From the NCBI RefSeq assembly GCF_023703085.1, contig NZ_JAMQJY010000002.1:248001-312000 (forward strand): a stretch of 64,000 nt of DNA, given 5' to 3'. The position numbers were made by a program, and so were the translations under genes. Below the pieces are notes generated by a model that worked only from the letters and a program-made list of their open reading frames with translations, was not told the origin of the DNA and ran no database searches. Positions 28,419 through 38,479 of the stretch are shown here, piece after piece. This DNA comes from Alkalicoccobacillus plakortidis (GTDB lineage Bacteria > Bacillota > Bacilli > Bacillales > Bacillaceae_D). Every line of letters begins with the position of its first letter. Within the stretch, counting starts at the first letter, position 1.

Positions 28419-29387
28419 TTCTGCTCGTATTGATGGCTCCATGTTTGGAAGGTCTTTTCTCATTCTTTTTGATACAATTTTTCCAAATAAAGCAGCTAAA
28501 ATTTGCTGAAATAAAGTCCCCATAATAACCGGAAGTGTCACAGCAGGAGGAAAGTATACAACGGCGATCGCTGCTCCAACACCAATATTTCTCATTCCAC
28601 AATTAAACATGATACTGATTGAGGTTTCAGATGAAAAGCGTAACCATTTTGAAGCTACTAAAGCACTAAGATAGCCTAGGATAGCAAGGGTAAGGACAAC
28701 AAAAAAGATACTAACAACCTTTGAATTAATTGACGTTAAATACGGTGCTGCAACCGATCCATTTAACATAATCACGGTTAAAAGACTCACCTTCGCAAAA
28801 GGCGCCAAACCTTTGCTCATCTTAATGATCTTACCTTTTCTAAGGGAATTCACAAAGATTCCTAACGCTGATGGAAGAATAACCATCATAATTAAACCAC
28901 TCATTACTCCCCACGTATCTAGTGAAATCCGTCCGCCGATAAATAGTGTAAGCGTAAGCGGGACAATAAAAGGCGAAATGATCGTATTAATTAAAATAAT
29001 AGCAAGCGTTAAAGAACGACTACCTTGATAAATCGCTACCCACATAAGTGTCACCACACCTGTCGGGATAGCAAAGGCAAGCAGTATGCCAGTAGTGGTC
29101 TCAATATCCCCTGGAAAAATAAGATGCCCAATTCCAAACGCTACAAGCGGCATAAACACCTGTAAAATAATTAAACTCACGATAATCGGAATCGGATAAT
29201 GAACAACATTTCGAACATCCTTAGGACTAATCGCCACACTGCTAGCAAAAGTAATAAAAGCAAATATAAATGGAACCAAAAAAACATAACTTGCAAAAAA
29301 CGTACTTAACAATACACCCGTCGCAACCGCAATAGGCGTCAAAAATGGCAGCGCCCGCTCAAGCGAACGATTTAGCGTTTCTAACAT
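28416..29387 (-). CDS. Bile acid:sodium symporter (BASS) family transporter
   Basis: A 323-residue protein with nine or ten membrane helices. The family regions FAIPTGVVTLMWVAI and FNCGMRNIGVGAAIAVVYF, the latter a helix-breaking sodium-site segment, are present. BASS members carry bile acids, pantoate or keto acids with sodium; which one here is unknown. A sodium-driven system would suit an alkali- or salt-adapted cell. AGGAGAGATACC precedes the ATG. Repeat array B lies about 110 bases upstream of its start. Confidence 0.8.
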   Translation of the reverse strand: MLETLNRSLERALPFLTPIAVATGVLLSTFFASYVFLVPFIFAFITFASSVAISPKDVRNVVHYPIPIIVSLIILQVFMPLVAFGIGHLIFPGDIETTTGILLAFAIPTGVVTLMWVAIYQGSRSLTLAIILINTIISPFIVPLTLTLFIGGRISLDTWGVMSGLIMMVILPSALGIFVNSLRKGKIIKMSKGLAPFAKVSLLTVIMLNGSVAAPYLTSINSKVVSIFFVVLTLAILGYLSALVASKWLRFSSETSISIMFNCGMRNIGVGAAIAVVYFPPAVTLPVIMGTLFQQILAALFGKIVSKRMRKDLPNMEPSIRAE

Positions 29388-29498
29388 GGTATCTCTCCTA
29401 CCATCGATTCTCTTTTATCTTAGTTTATCATACGAGGGAAGCAAGCTGGGAACCTGCGGCGGAGGTGTTGCTGGGTCTAGATGGGGAGCGTATGGCGA

Positions 29499-29758
29499 TT
29501 TTCGCGCAATGGCGCTGGTTGGCGCGCATTTTTTGGATTTCCGCGCACGGGACCGTCGTTTCCGCGCATTTTTCACATTTCCGCGCACCGACCATCGGTT
29601 TCCGTGCATTTTTCACATTTCCGCGCACCAACCACCGGTTTCCGCGCATTCTCCACTTTCCCGCGCACCGACCACCAGTTTCCGCGCATTTTCCACTTTC
29701 CCGCGCACCGACCATCGGTTTCCGCGCATTTTTCACATTCCCGCGCACCTGCCCAAAT
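29499..29758. repeat. Intergenic repeat array B, about 14 units, core TTTCCGCGCA
   Basis: Half-units of 21 bp (TTTCCGCGCACCGACCACCGG-like) and 19 bp (TTTCCGCGCATTTTTCACA-like) alternate, giving a 40-bp period. The TTYCCGCGCA core is nearly invariant; the tails vary between copies. The block is GC-rich against an AT-rich background. It begins about 20 bases after the pepF terminator and has no coding role despite overlapping long open frames. Confidence 0.9.
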
Positions 29759-29775
29759 CCCCCTCATCACAAACA

Positions 29776-29808
29776 AAAGAAACGCAGCAAATACTGCGTT
29801 TCTCTCCT
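29776..29808 (-). terminator. Terminator of pepF
   Basis: AGAAACGCAG and CTGCGTTTCT pair around TATTTG, followed on the minus strand by TTTG. Confidence 0.85.
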
Positions 29809-29809
29809 T

Positions 29810-31585
29810 TTATACCTCTTCACTTAATCGGATAAATTCTTCTACATCCTTCAGTACTACGTCAATGGCTTGTTGCCAGAAGTCTGAGTCAGTAAGGTCT
29901 GCTTGAAGGTGTTTCTGCGCCAGATCTTCAACTGTCATGCTAGCAGTGTCTTCAAGCAATGAGATGTAAGCTTGCTCAAAAGATCCTCCGACGTCAGTTG
30001 CTTGTTTGTAGATGCCCAAGCTGAATAGGTACCCAAATGTATAAGGGAAGTTATAAAATGGCACATGTGTAATATGGAAATGAAGCTTTGAAGCCCAGAA
30101 GCTTGGTGAATACTCAGAGAGCTGATTCCCGTAGGCTTCTCGTTGTGCTTCTTCCATTAGTGCGTTTAATTCTTCAGCTGATAAACTTTTCTTTTTACGA
30201 GCTTCATAGAATCGTGTTTCAAATAAGAAACGAGCGTGAATGTTCATAAAGAATGCTAGAGCACGAGAAATTTTGTTCTCTAGTAAAGAAAGCTTTAATT
30301 GTTTATCCTCTGCTTCTGCCACTAATGCGTCTGCAACAATCGTTTCAGCAAAAGTAGATGCTGTTTCTGCCACGTTCATTGCATATTGACGAGCAAAAGG
30401 CTGTTTTTCTTTTAGACAATAACTATGGTAGGCATGTCCTAATTCGTGCGCAAGTGTCGCAACATTAGCCATTGACCCATCATAAGTCATAAAGATTCGT
30501 GATTGCTTTTTCAAAGGAAAACCTGTGCAGAATCCTCCTGGTCTTTTACCTGGACGATCTTCTGCTTCTATCCAACCATCACGCAAAGCTCCTTCTGTAA
30601 AATCAGCAAGTTCAGGGCTAAATGTACGGAAGTGCTTAATGATTAAATCACATGCTTCTTGATAGCTGATTTTTTTATCATTTTCAACTGGAAGCGGTGC
30701 TGTTACGTCGTGGAAGGAAAGTGTATCAACACCAAGTAGCTCAGCTTTTTTAGACATAAATGTATAAAATGCTGGCTTGTTTGCTGTAATCGTATCCCAC
30801 ATAGCATTCAGCGTTTTTTCTTGCATACGGTTATAAGAAAGTGGTTCTTTTAATACGTTTTCCCAGCCTCTTGCTTCATATAATTTTAGGCGGAAGCCAG
30901 CAAGATGGTTAATCGTTTGTGAGAATACATCCGATTCCTTTTGCCATGCAGCTTCATTTGCTTTGAATGCTTTTTCACGAACAGAGCGATCACTGCTATT
31001 CATTCGATTTTGAAGCTGACCAGCAGACAACTGTTTTGTCTCACCGTCTTCTTCAAATGGAATTTCTAGTCTTCCTACCGCTTGATTGTAGAAATTCCCC
31101 CATGCGTGGTAGCCATCAATCGCCAGACCTGCTGCGAGCTTTTCTTCTGCTGGAGAGAGCTTATCTTTTGCCTTTTGGCGTTTTTCTTCAAGGTTAAATG
31201 TTACTTCATTCAGTTCAGTACGTTCAGTTATCTCTTTAAAAGCAGCTTCATCTAGTTCGGCTAGCTTTTGTTCTAAACCTGCTAATAAATTTTGCTGCTG
31301 AGCACTAATCTCTAGTAGCTGTCCCTGCAACAGTAAGGATTGTTTATCCTTCACATTTTGTGCTGTTAGACAACTAACAAAACCACCTGCATGTTGATTT
31401 CTTAGTCCAACCTCTTGAATACGTACGAGGCCATTAACTAGCTCGTCCTGAGTCAGTTCACCATCAAGTTCAGTTTCTAAATGGCTAAGCTGTGTTTTTG
31501 TTTCTTCAAGAAATGCTTGAAATTCTGCTGAATCACTTCCACCTTCAAAAAATGTTTCTAGGTCCCAATTTTCTGGATAATGCAT
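29810..31585 (-). CDS. pepF: M3-family oligoendopeptidase PepF
   Basis: A zinc metallopeptidase of the M3B family that cuts short cytosolic peptides. The 591-residue protein has an N-terminal helical oligopeptidase domain and a catalytic domain with HELGHAYH (HExxH motif, near residue 387) followed by the glutamate ligand region NVAETASTFAE. Length and frame are normal. GGAGGAGAT precedes the ATG at 31585. It is monocistronic, with a terminator just after the stop and repeat array B beyond that. Confidence 0.92.
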   Translation of the reverse strand: MHYPENWDLETFFEGGSDSAEFQAFLEETKTQLSHLETELDGELTQDELVNGLVRIQEVGLRNQHAGGFVSCLTAQNVKDKQSLLLQGQLLEISAQQQNLLAGLEQKLAELDEAAFKEITERTELNEVTFNLEEKRQKAKDKLSPAEEKLAAGLAIDGYHAWGNFYNQAVGRLEIPFEEDGETKQLSAGQLQNRMNSSDRSVREKAFKANEAAWQKESDVFSQTINHLAGFRLKLYEARGWENVLKEPLSYNRMQEKTLNAMWDTITANKPAFYTFMSKKAELLGVDTLSFHDVTAPLPVENDKKISYQEACDLIIKHFRTFSPELADFTEGALRDGWIEAEDRPGKRPGGFCTGFPLKKQSRIFMTYDGSMANVATLAHELGHAYHSYCLKEKQPFARQYAMNVAETASTFAETIVADALVAEAEDKQLKLSLLENKISRALAFFMNIHARFLFETRFYEARKKKSLSAEELNALMEEAQREAYGNQLSEYSPSFWASKLHFHITHVPFYNFPYTFGYLFSLGIYKQATDVGGSFEQAYISLLEDTASMTVEDLAQKHLQADLTDSDFWQQAIDVVLKDVEEFIRLSEEV

Positions 31586-31660
31586 ATGTATCTCCTCCTA
31601 AGTATTTCGGATTGCGTAATACTTAGTTTATCAAATTTTTCAGAAGATAGCATCTTTTAA

Positions 31661-32193
31661 TTATCCGAGAAAAATAGCGCCATAGAGAAGTGAGCCTAAA
31701 ATGACAAACGTTGGATGGACTTTAAACTTTTCTAATAGCAACAAACTAGCTACGATTAAAATGATAGTCTGAATCGCTCCAAGCTCCATCCCAAGAAGTT
31801 GCAAAGAAATCATAAGCAAGTAAACCAAGTAGAATCGCAATCGTTGGTTTAATCAACTTTGTAAGTAATTTGATCTTAGGTGAATCCTTAAATTTCAATA
31901 AAATTTTCAACAGAATAATCATTAAAAATACGGTTGGTGCTACCGTTGCAAATAACGCAATGGCTGCCCCAGGAATTCCAGCAACCTCATAGCCAATTTG
32001 ACCAGCAAGCTTTGTTGCTATTGGACCTGGAAGAGCGTTTGCTAACGCCACTAGTTCACCAAAATCCTGTGTAGTCATCCAAGCCATACCGGTTAACAAC
32101 CTCGTTTTGAATAAGTGGAATAGATGGAGGTCCTCCTCCGTACCCAACAATTCCAGGAATAAAAAATGCAATAAATAATTGAATTAAAACCAT
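31661..32193 (-). CDS. Chromate transporter family protein, second subunit (two frameshifts as sequenced)
   Basis: A half-size CHR-family membrane protein of about 177 residues. The N-terminus MVLIQLFIAFFIPGIVGYGG and ALPGPIATKLAGQIGYEV are diagnostic. Two breaks interrupt it, at 32079-32084 and 31779-31784, both CCAAGC on the plus strand. Removing one A from each joins NRYG to WMTTQDFGELVAL and SWDGAG to AIQTIILIVASLLL, with the stop at 31661. GGAGGACCTA precedes the ATG at 32193. Two short CHR proteins commonly pair to form one transporter, as with B. subtilis ywrA/ywrB. Substrate may be chromate or sulfate; unproven here. Confidence 0.82.
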
Positions 32194-32205
32194 TAGGTCC
32201 TCCTC

Positions 32206-32772
32206 CTAGCCCGTTTGCTGTTCTTTTTCTTTCTTAGTTGGTTTAAATAGTGCATAGGCAATTAAAACAACAATAATAATAGCAGGATGAATCCCCAAAA
32301 ACTGCATGCCTATTAAACTAACAACTGCCAAAACAATCGTCCCAATCCAACCAAGACTTTTCCCCGACTGTTTTGTAAATGTATACGTCATAACAAGAAG
32401 CATCACACCAACTACAGGTGTAACAGCCTGTGTCATTCCTTGTACGATTGGTGACTCACTGAATGATGTTAGAATGCTTATTAGAACAATAAGCATAACA
32501 ACGGTTGGGATGATCGTAGCTAACAAGGCATTTAGCATACCTACCCATCCTCCAAGTCGATAGCCAATATAACCAGACATTTTTGTTGCTATTGGTCCTG
32601 GAAGAGTATTCCCAATCGCTAGAATATCAGCAAACTCTTCATCGTCCATCCACTTGTAACGCTTCACAACTTCATCGTGTACAAGAGGGATCGTAGATGG
32701 TCCCCCACCGTAGCCAAGCAATGTTGATCTAAAAAACGCAATAAAAAGATCCTTCTGTAGCTTCCAATTCAT
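32206..32772 (-). CDS. Chromate transporter family protein, first subunit
   Basis: An intact 188-residue half-size CHR-family protein with the motifs GYGGGPSTIPLVHDEV and NTLPGPIATKMSGYIGY, and five or six membrane helices. It lies 12 bases before the second subunit gene, so the two form a bicistronic operon producing a heteromeric transporter. AGGAGGAAGG precedes the ATG. Confidence 0.85.
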   Translation of the reverse strand: MNWKLQKDLFIAFFRSTLLGYGGGPSTIPLVHDEVVKRYKWMDDEEFADILAIGNTLPGPIATKMSGYIGYRLGGWVGMLNALLATIIPTVVMLIVLISILTSFSESPIVQGMTQAVTPVVGVMLLVMTYTFTKQSGKSLGWIGTIVLAVVSLIGMQFLGIHPAIIIVVLIAYALFKPTKKEKEQQTG

Positions 32773-32845
32773 AAACCTTCCTCCTACCTATCAAACATAA
32801 TCCTCTCTAATACTAATCGAATTATGAGCATCTGACAAACAAAAA

Positions 32846-32880
32846 AACGTTTCTTCCTAACAAAAGGTAAGAAACGTTCT
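32846..32880 (-). terminator. Terminator of the amidohydrolase/GNAT operon
   Basis: AACGTTTCTT and AAGAAACGTT with inner ACC/GG pairs form a long stem followed by a seven-T run on the minus strand. Confidence 0.9.
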
Positions 32881-32892
32881 AAATTCAATTAC

Positions 32893-33747
32893 TTAAAGAA
32901 ATTTATTGATTTTCGGGAAGACTCTAGTTGCGGTGTGATAAAAAAAGTCCTCATGAAATGATTCTGGGATCATATCTGCAAGCCATTCCATATATGGTTT
33001 CACTTGCACAAGTGGCCAATCGGTGCCAAACAGTAAGCGATCATAGCTGTCGCAATAAACTAACGCTTGGCGTAAGTGATCAAAATAACGATTGTCTCGA
33101 TCAAAGTGTCTACCAACTCTTTCACCAGTTCCCACAATGAGTCCAGAAAGGTCTGCAAAGACATTCCGATTTTTATAGATCAATTCAGCAGCTGTTAAGC
33201 ACCACGGGTCCCCAAAGTGCGCCATCATAAAGCGAACATCTCGATGCTCAACTGCTACTTCGTCAATGGACAAAGGATGAGAATACTTTAACAACCCTTT
33301 CTCAGCATATGTATCTCCCGTGTGATAAACAACAGGAATATCATATTGCTTAGCAAGCCTATATACAGGTTGATACACTTCATCATAAGCATAATAAGGG
33401 TAGTAACCGAGATATATTTTTATACCCACAACCCAATCCTTTTGCAGCTCTTCTTCTAATTCAACTAGCGATTTTTCTGTAAAAAGAAACGGATTGATGC
33501 CAATACAACACATAATCTGTTTCGGCCTCGTTTCTAGATCAAGACCCATTAAAGCTTGTGCGGACCGATCTGGAAACTCACCTGGAGAGGTCTCCACCAC
33601 TCCCATTCCAATACCTAATACAACATTGGCATCCTTGTATTCCTTTAATAATCCCTCAGCGTTGTAAGAAATATCGGCTAAGTCTTTTGCCGTGTCCTTA
33701 AAAGATTGGATATTTGAAAAATGCAGGTGCGCATCAATGACTTTCAT
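32893..33747 (-). CDS. Amidohydrolase-family metal-dependent hydrolase
   Basis: A 284-residue TIM-barrel protein of the amidohydrolase-2/TatD-like group. DAHLHFS at the N-terminus supplies two metal histidines, VVYHTGDTY and FMMAHFGDPW the next histidines, and LFGTDWPL the final aspartate. The substrate is not inferable. Its start codon overlaps the end of the upstream GNAT fusion gene by 14 bases, so the two are translationally coupled and probably work in one pathway. Confidence 0.8.
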   Translation of the reverse strand: MKVIDAHLHFSNIQSFKDTAKDLADISYNAEGLLKEYKDANVVLGIGMGVVETSPGEFPDRSAQALMGLDLETRPKQIMCCIGINPFLFTEKSLVELEEELQKDWVVGIKIYLGYYPYYAYDEVYQPVYRLAKQYDIPVVYHTGDTYAEKGLLKYSHPLSIDEVAVEHRDVRFMMAHFGDPWCLTAAELIYKNRNVFADLSGLIVGTGERVGRHFDRDNRYFDHLRQALVYCDSYDRLLFGTDWPLVQVKPYMEWLADMIPESFHEDFFYHTATRVFPKINKFL

Positions 33748-36700
33748 GATTACCCTCCATGAATCTAAGTTGTTTCAGCCACTCCCATCCAGATGTAGAG
33801 TGAAGTTCATCCGTAACACAATAGTAAGTAGGATTGGAACGAACCGATGCTGTATCTGGTGTAGCTGTATGTGTTTGACTCGTTTCATAAACCAACGCTT
33901 CTGCATTTGAGTAAATATCTGCGTCACCATTTGTCGGAATAATTGTTAGACCTTCAGTAGCCTTCTCATCCCATACTCGTAATATAGGACTTAACTGACT
34001 TCCCGATAATTCAATGCCTTCCTGCCCGGAAAATTTCCATTGCGTGTCTGATTCGTACGGAAAATACTTCAACAAAGCATTTTGTTTATCCAAAAACGAA
34101 ACCGATCTAAATTCATCTGCTGTAAGCAATTGATTTGGATGACTAATTTCATAATAAGTCGCTACAATTGGACTTTGTGGTAACGTTAAATAAAACTGTC
34201 TAAGTTTCATTCCCATCCAATCCGGATGGTCGATGAAGTCTATATCAAGTTGAATACCTTTCCATTTATGGCCCCATTGATCTAATTGAGTAACAAATGA
34301 AGCGCTACGTGTTTGTTTTAATAAGGTATAGAGGTTGACGTTACCAGGTAGCGTATGAACGCCTCCACCCCATGGGTTCCACCAGGACTTCGGACCAGGC
34401 TTTGGAAACGAATGATCAAGCCACTCCTTTGTGTGTGTTGTAAGTGAATACATAGATGGGAAATATTCTGGTGCTACTTTAAAGGTTAACATACCATTTT
34501 TAAGTGTCCAAACCTTCTGTCCTTGCTCGTGATTGATTTCTTTTTGGATTTCTGATTGTTGCATCGGTATTGCTTTAACTGAGTACGTAGACTTACCCGC
34601 ATCAGTTAAAATGGTTGTCTCTAGATTTGTGATCGTATTAGTAGATAGTTTTTGCTTAAAAGCTTGGCTCGATATGCCTTCAAGGTTCACCTTTTCTTCC
34701 AATTGATCATTCACTTTCACTTTTCCAGTTGTCACCTGCTTTGATGATGGCTTAGCTCAATCTCAATCTCATGACCAGGCGTAAAGAAGCCATGGTGTTT
34801 TGAAAAACTTAGATCAATTAGTTTACGAGTTGGCTGTTGTTTTAGATCCTGCTGAAATACTTGCCAATTAGCATACACATCTATATCAATCTTTAGCGGT
34901 TCAAACTCGTGCGTTACTCCAGGTTCTACTTCTTCTGCCTGCTGCTCCAATACTGCCTGCAAGCTAGGTGTATACAGGTTCGCGTTCTTTGGCCACTGCA
35001 CGCCAAATGTATGGGAATCACCTTCAATAAAAAGCCATGGCTCACTTAATTGGTTGAGTGGCAATAACTCGAGTCCAACCGATTCATCAGCTTCAAGAAT
35101 AGTCCCTTCTATTGGAAAGATCACTTTTTCTTCATTTAAATAAAATAACTGTCCCGTATCCAATTTGGTTAGAGCTGATTCGCCAGTATTCGTTACGTTT
35201 AAGGCAGCGGTTAACTGTCCATCATTTGACCAAGTTATGACTCGAGTAATTCTGCAATGTGGTTTTTCGAGTTGGTAGTTTAGCTTAAGGGTAACACCTT
35301 CTATATGTCGTTCCCACGTATAGCTGTCCCATGTTTTCTTCGCTAGATAATGCGAGGATGGTTTGCCAATAATGGGATGCAGAAAAACAAGCGGAATTCG
35401 CTCTGAGGTAAGGGCATTCTCAAGGACTGCCTGATGGTCTTCCTTACTCCACTTCATTACATTTTCCCCATGATAAAGCAAGAGATGAGTAGCCGATTCC
35501 ATCACAAACGACTTATTTCTAGCCGGAATGGCCATACTAAGCTGTTCTTTATAGCTTGAATCTAGCCATTCGAGTGTCGACGTTATAGATACGTCCACCT
35601 TCATCTCACCAGTATTCAGCACAGTAAAAGGTATAGTCAAAACCTGTTTTTCCAATGACTTAAGCTCTAATACAAAAGGTTGATCTATTCCGTTCACCTT
35701 TATTTGAACAATTTGACGCTCCTCTAGTTGATTTTCCACTCGTACATAATACTCTGCTCGCTCACCTGAATGAAGCTGCTTTTTCTGCAACAAAAACGGC
35801 TCTAATTTTACTGGCTTTTTGATGGCTGTTCCAAGCTCTAACACGACTTCTTCTCCATCAATTTCGAGCTCCAACGTCAATTTCGGGTGCGTTTTCCACT
35901 TTGATTGTTCAAGTTCAGGCGCTTTAACAATAGAAAAAGGAATGGTAAATGTTTTAGTACCTTTCACTTTTTCATTTATAATAAAGGTGCTTTCAATATA
36001 AGGATGGTCAACAATTGTTCCTTTTACCCTTATTGAACCCTGTTGTTTCGTTTGAATATGTAAAGTGCCTTCATAATTACCTGATAACAATAGTTTATGG
36101 GTAGGTAAGGTAAAATCAACTTCATAACGCTCCGTTGAAAAGCCAGAAATCCCTCGGCCACTTTGTTCAATTTTAGCTTGAACCTCACCATTTTCGGTAT
36201 CAAATTGATACGTATAATACGTGAATCCATTATTCTTTTCTCCGTCTGGTTTAATTTCAATTTCTCTTTTTAATGTCTCATACCAGTTAGAAGAATCGAT
36301 ATAATGACTTAACACAGGATGCGTAATTAATTTTGGAATAAAGTTTAATAAGTGTACACGATCATCCCGTTCTTCCCAAAAGAAGCCACAACGTTTGTAT
36401 AACGGAACCGCTTTTGTATTACCTGGCCATGTATACAAATCAAGGCGCGGCCAGCCTAATTCTGTTGTACGCTTTAATGCCTCGAGTACTAATTTTTTAC
36501 CTATACCCTTACCGTGATGGTCTGGATGAACATTTAATAATGGAATATAAAGGGCTCCTTCATCCCCTTTGTATTCAGAAAAACCACAATATCCAATAAC
36601 GCTATCTCCATCAAAAGCAAGAAGGGTGAGGATATTTCCATTGGTTGCTTCGGCTGTGCGACGCTCTTCCTCTGTTTCAACTTCTTGATCGCCTCCCCAG

Positions 36701-36780
36701 CCTTCACGGCTTTCGTTCCACATTTTTGCGACTGCGGCTGCTAGATCTTCTTTGTATTCAATGATTTCGTATGTTAACAC
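33734..36780 (-). CDS. Giant GNAT acetyltransferase fusion, about 1000 residues, probably frameshifted
   Basis: The first 150 residues are a GNAT acetyltransferase (NVHPDHHGKGIGKKL acetyl-CoA loop, then GNTKAVPLYKRCGF). They are followed by about 850 residues of mainly beta-strand sequence, repeated sandwich-like modules rich in Thr, Glu and aromatic residues, with SWWNPWGGG late on. As sequenced the gene is two frames (to 34732 and from 34735). The second has a GTG start without any ribosome site, and the join EIELSHHQS to VTTGKVKVNDQ reads as continuous strand, so one base is probably missing near 34733. I favour the GTG at 36780, after GGGGATGAT, over the ATG at 36792. I do not recognise the C-terminal region. 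Confidence 0.65.
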
Positions 36781-36856
36781 TGTGGAGATCATCCCCTTCT
36801 ATCTATATCTAGTATAATTGTATGAATATTTCCTCCATTTGTAAATATCAAGAAAC

Positions 36857-36890
36857 AAAAAAGCCTTCCTTTTTAAGGAAAGCTTCAAAG
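36857..36890 (-). terminator. Terminator of katA
   Basis: AAGCTTTCCTT and AAGGAAGGCTT pair around AAA, followed on the minus strand by TTTTTTG. Confidence 0.85.
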
Positions 36891-36898
36891 ATACAGAT

Positions 36899-38363
36899 TT
36901 ACATTTGTTCAAGTTTTTCAAGATAAGGAGTTAAATCGACTCCCATTTCAGCTGCCAAACGTTTTCCAAGATCGGCGTCTGCACGATAAAAGTTACATAA
37001 CAAGAGAAGAACGGTTCTCTGTTCCACTCCTTGCCAATCATCTACTAAATTCTTAACTAATGAATCTTGCATTTCTTTACTATGACGACGCCATACCTGA
37101 CCCGCTTGCCCAAAAAGATTTTTCTTTTCAATCGCTTGGCGCCCGCGAGTTTCTCCTTCATTTGGAGCCTTATAGTCCATGTGTAGCTCGTCTTCCTTGG
37201 GCTCTGTTTCATAGCGATTTGGTTCATAGTTCACAGGACTCTTTTGCTGCTTAAACGGCATTGCACCATCTCTTTGATAGTTGTTCACCTGTGCAAATGG
37301 ACAGTTAACTGGAAGCTGTAGATAGTTTGGTCCAATACGATAACGTTGGGTATCAGAATAAGAGAATAGACGTCCTTGTAGTAGCTTATCCTCAGAAGGT
37401 TCGATACCAGGCACAACAACACCTGGATTAAAGCCAACAGACTCTGTTTCAGAGAAAATATCCTCTGGATTGCGGTTTAACGTCATAGTTCCAACATGAT
37501 GATATGGAATGTCTTCTTCAAACCAATCTTTTGTTGCGTCGAGTGGGTCAAAATCGAAGTTGTCCATATCCGCAGGATCTAGAATTTGCACATAAAAATC
37601 CCATTCAGGATAATCTCCGTTTTCAATTGCCTCATATAAATCAACAGAAGCATGGTTAAAGTCTTTTCCTTGAATTTCAGTTGCCTCTTCAGCTGTTAGA
37701 TTACGCTGCCCTATTTTTGGCACCCAACGGAACTTCACGTACACGGTATTACCATAAGCATTGATCCATTTAAATGCGTGTACACTTGATCCTCTCATCT
37801 CACGGTAGTTCGCGGGAATTCCTTCATCTGTGAATAGGTGCATCATCATATTTGTTGATTCAGGTGAAAGTGACATGAAATCCCAATAGCGATTAGGGTC
37901 TTGAACATTGGTACGTGGATCTGGCTTTAACGAGTGCACCATGTCAGGAAATTTAATAGCATCCCTAATAAAAAACACAGGTAAGTTATTTCCAACGAAA
38001 TCCCAGTTTCCTTCTTCAGTATAAAACTTCACAGAGAACCCACGAGGATCTCGTAAGGTTTCTGGAGAACGGTTGGCCATGAATAACCGTTGAAAAGCGA
38101 ACAAAAACTGGTGTTTCTGTGCCTTCATTTTGTAAAAATGCTGCTTTTGTATATCGTTTCATACTTTTTGCAAGTTTAAATACACCATGTGCTCCTGCTC
38201 CACGAGCGTGGACTACACGTTCGGGTACTCGCTCTCTATCAAAATGTGCTAGTTTTTCAATCAGTTGATAGTCTTCTAGTAACGTAGGACCGCGTTGACC
38301 TGCCGTCCGTGAATTTTGATTATCATAAATTGGTTGACCTTGATTGGTTGTCAGCTTCTTCAT
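36899..38363 (-). CDS. katA: Vegetative haem catalase KatA, frameshifted as sequenced
   Basis: A clade 3 small-subunit catalase. The distal His lies in [13 protein letters not shown], the NADPH and Asn regions in [17 protein letters not shown], and the proximal haem Tyr in [12 protein letters not shown]. The frame breaks at 38067-38078. Removing one base joins VRFSTVIHG to [11 protein letters not shown], restoring about 487 residues, the length of B. subtilis KatA. The plus strand there reads GGTTGGCC, close to but not identical with the GCTTGG class. The ATG at 38363 has GAGAGGGA upstream. A PerR-like operator precedes it. Confidence 0.9.
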
Positions 38364-38407
38364 AAGGAAATCCCTCTCTTTTTTCAAAATGAATAATAAT
38401 TATCTCT

Positions 38408-38422
38408 TAATAATTATTATTA
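38408..38422. promoter_or_regulatory. PerR/Fur-type operator upstream of katA
   Basis: TAATAATTATTATTA is a perfect 7-1-7 inverted repeat, one base per arm from the PerR consensus TTATAATNATTATAA. It lies 45 bases before the katA start, where PerR would repress catalase until peroxide oxidises it. A partial copy (ATAATAATTAT) lies next to it toward katA. Confidence 0.7.
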
Positions 38423-38479
38423 ATAAGTAAGTTCATTTTACCCATTACACCCTAGACTGTCAATCACCAACATCTACTA

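Noticed and set aside
29345..29835. Three overlapping ORFs of 141-160 residues on the plus strand, and others on the minus strand
   Set aside because: They are translations of repeat array B in several frames; a 40-bp repeat with no stop codons gives long frames by chance. No ribosome sites are present.
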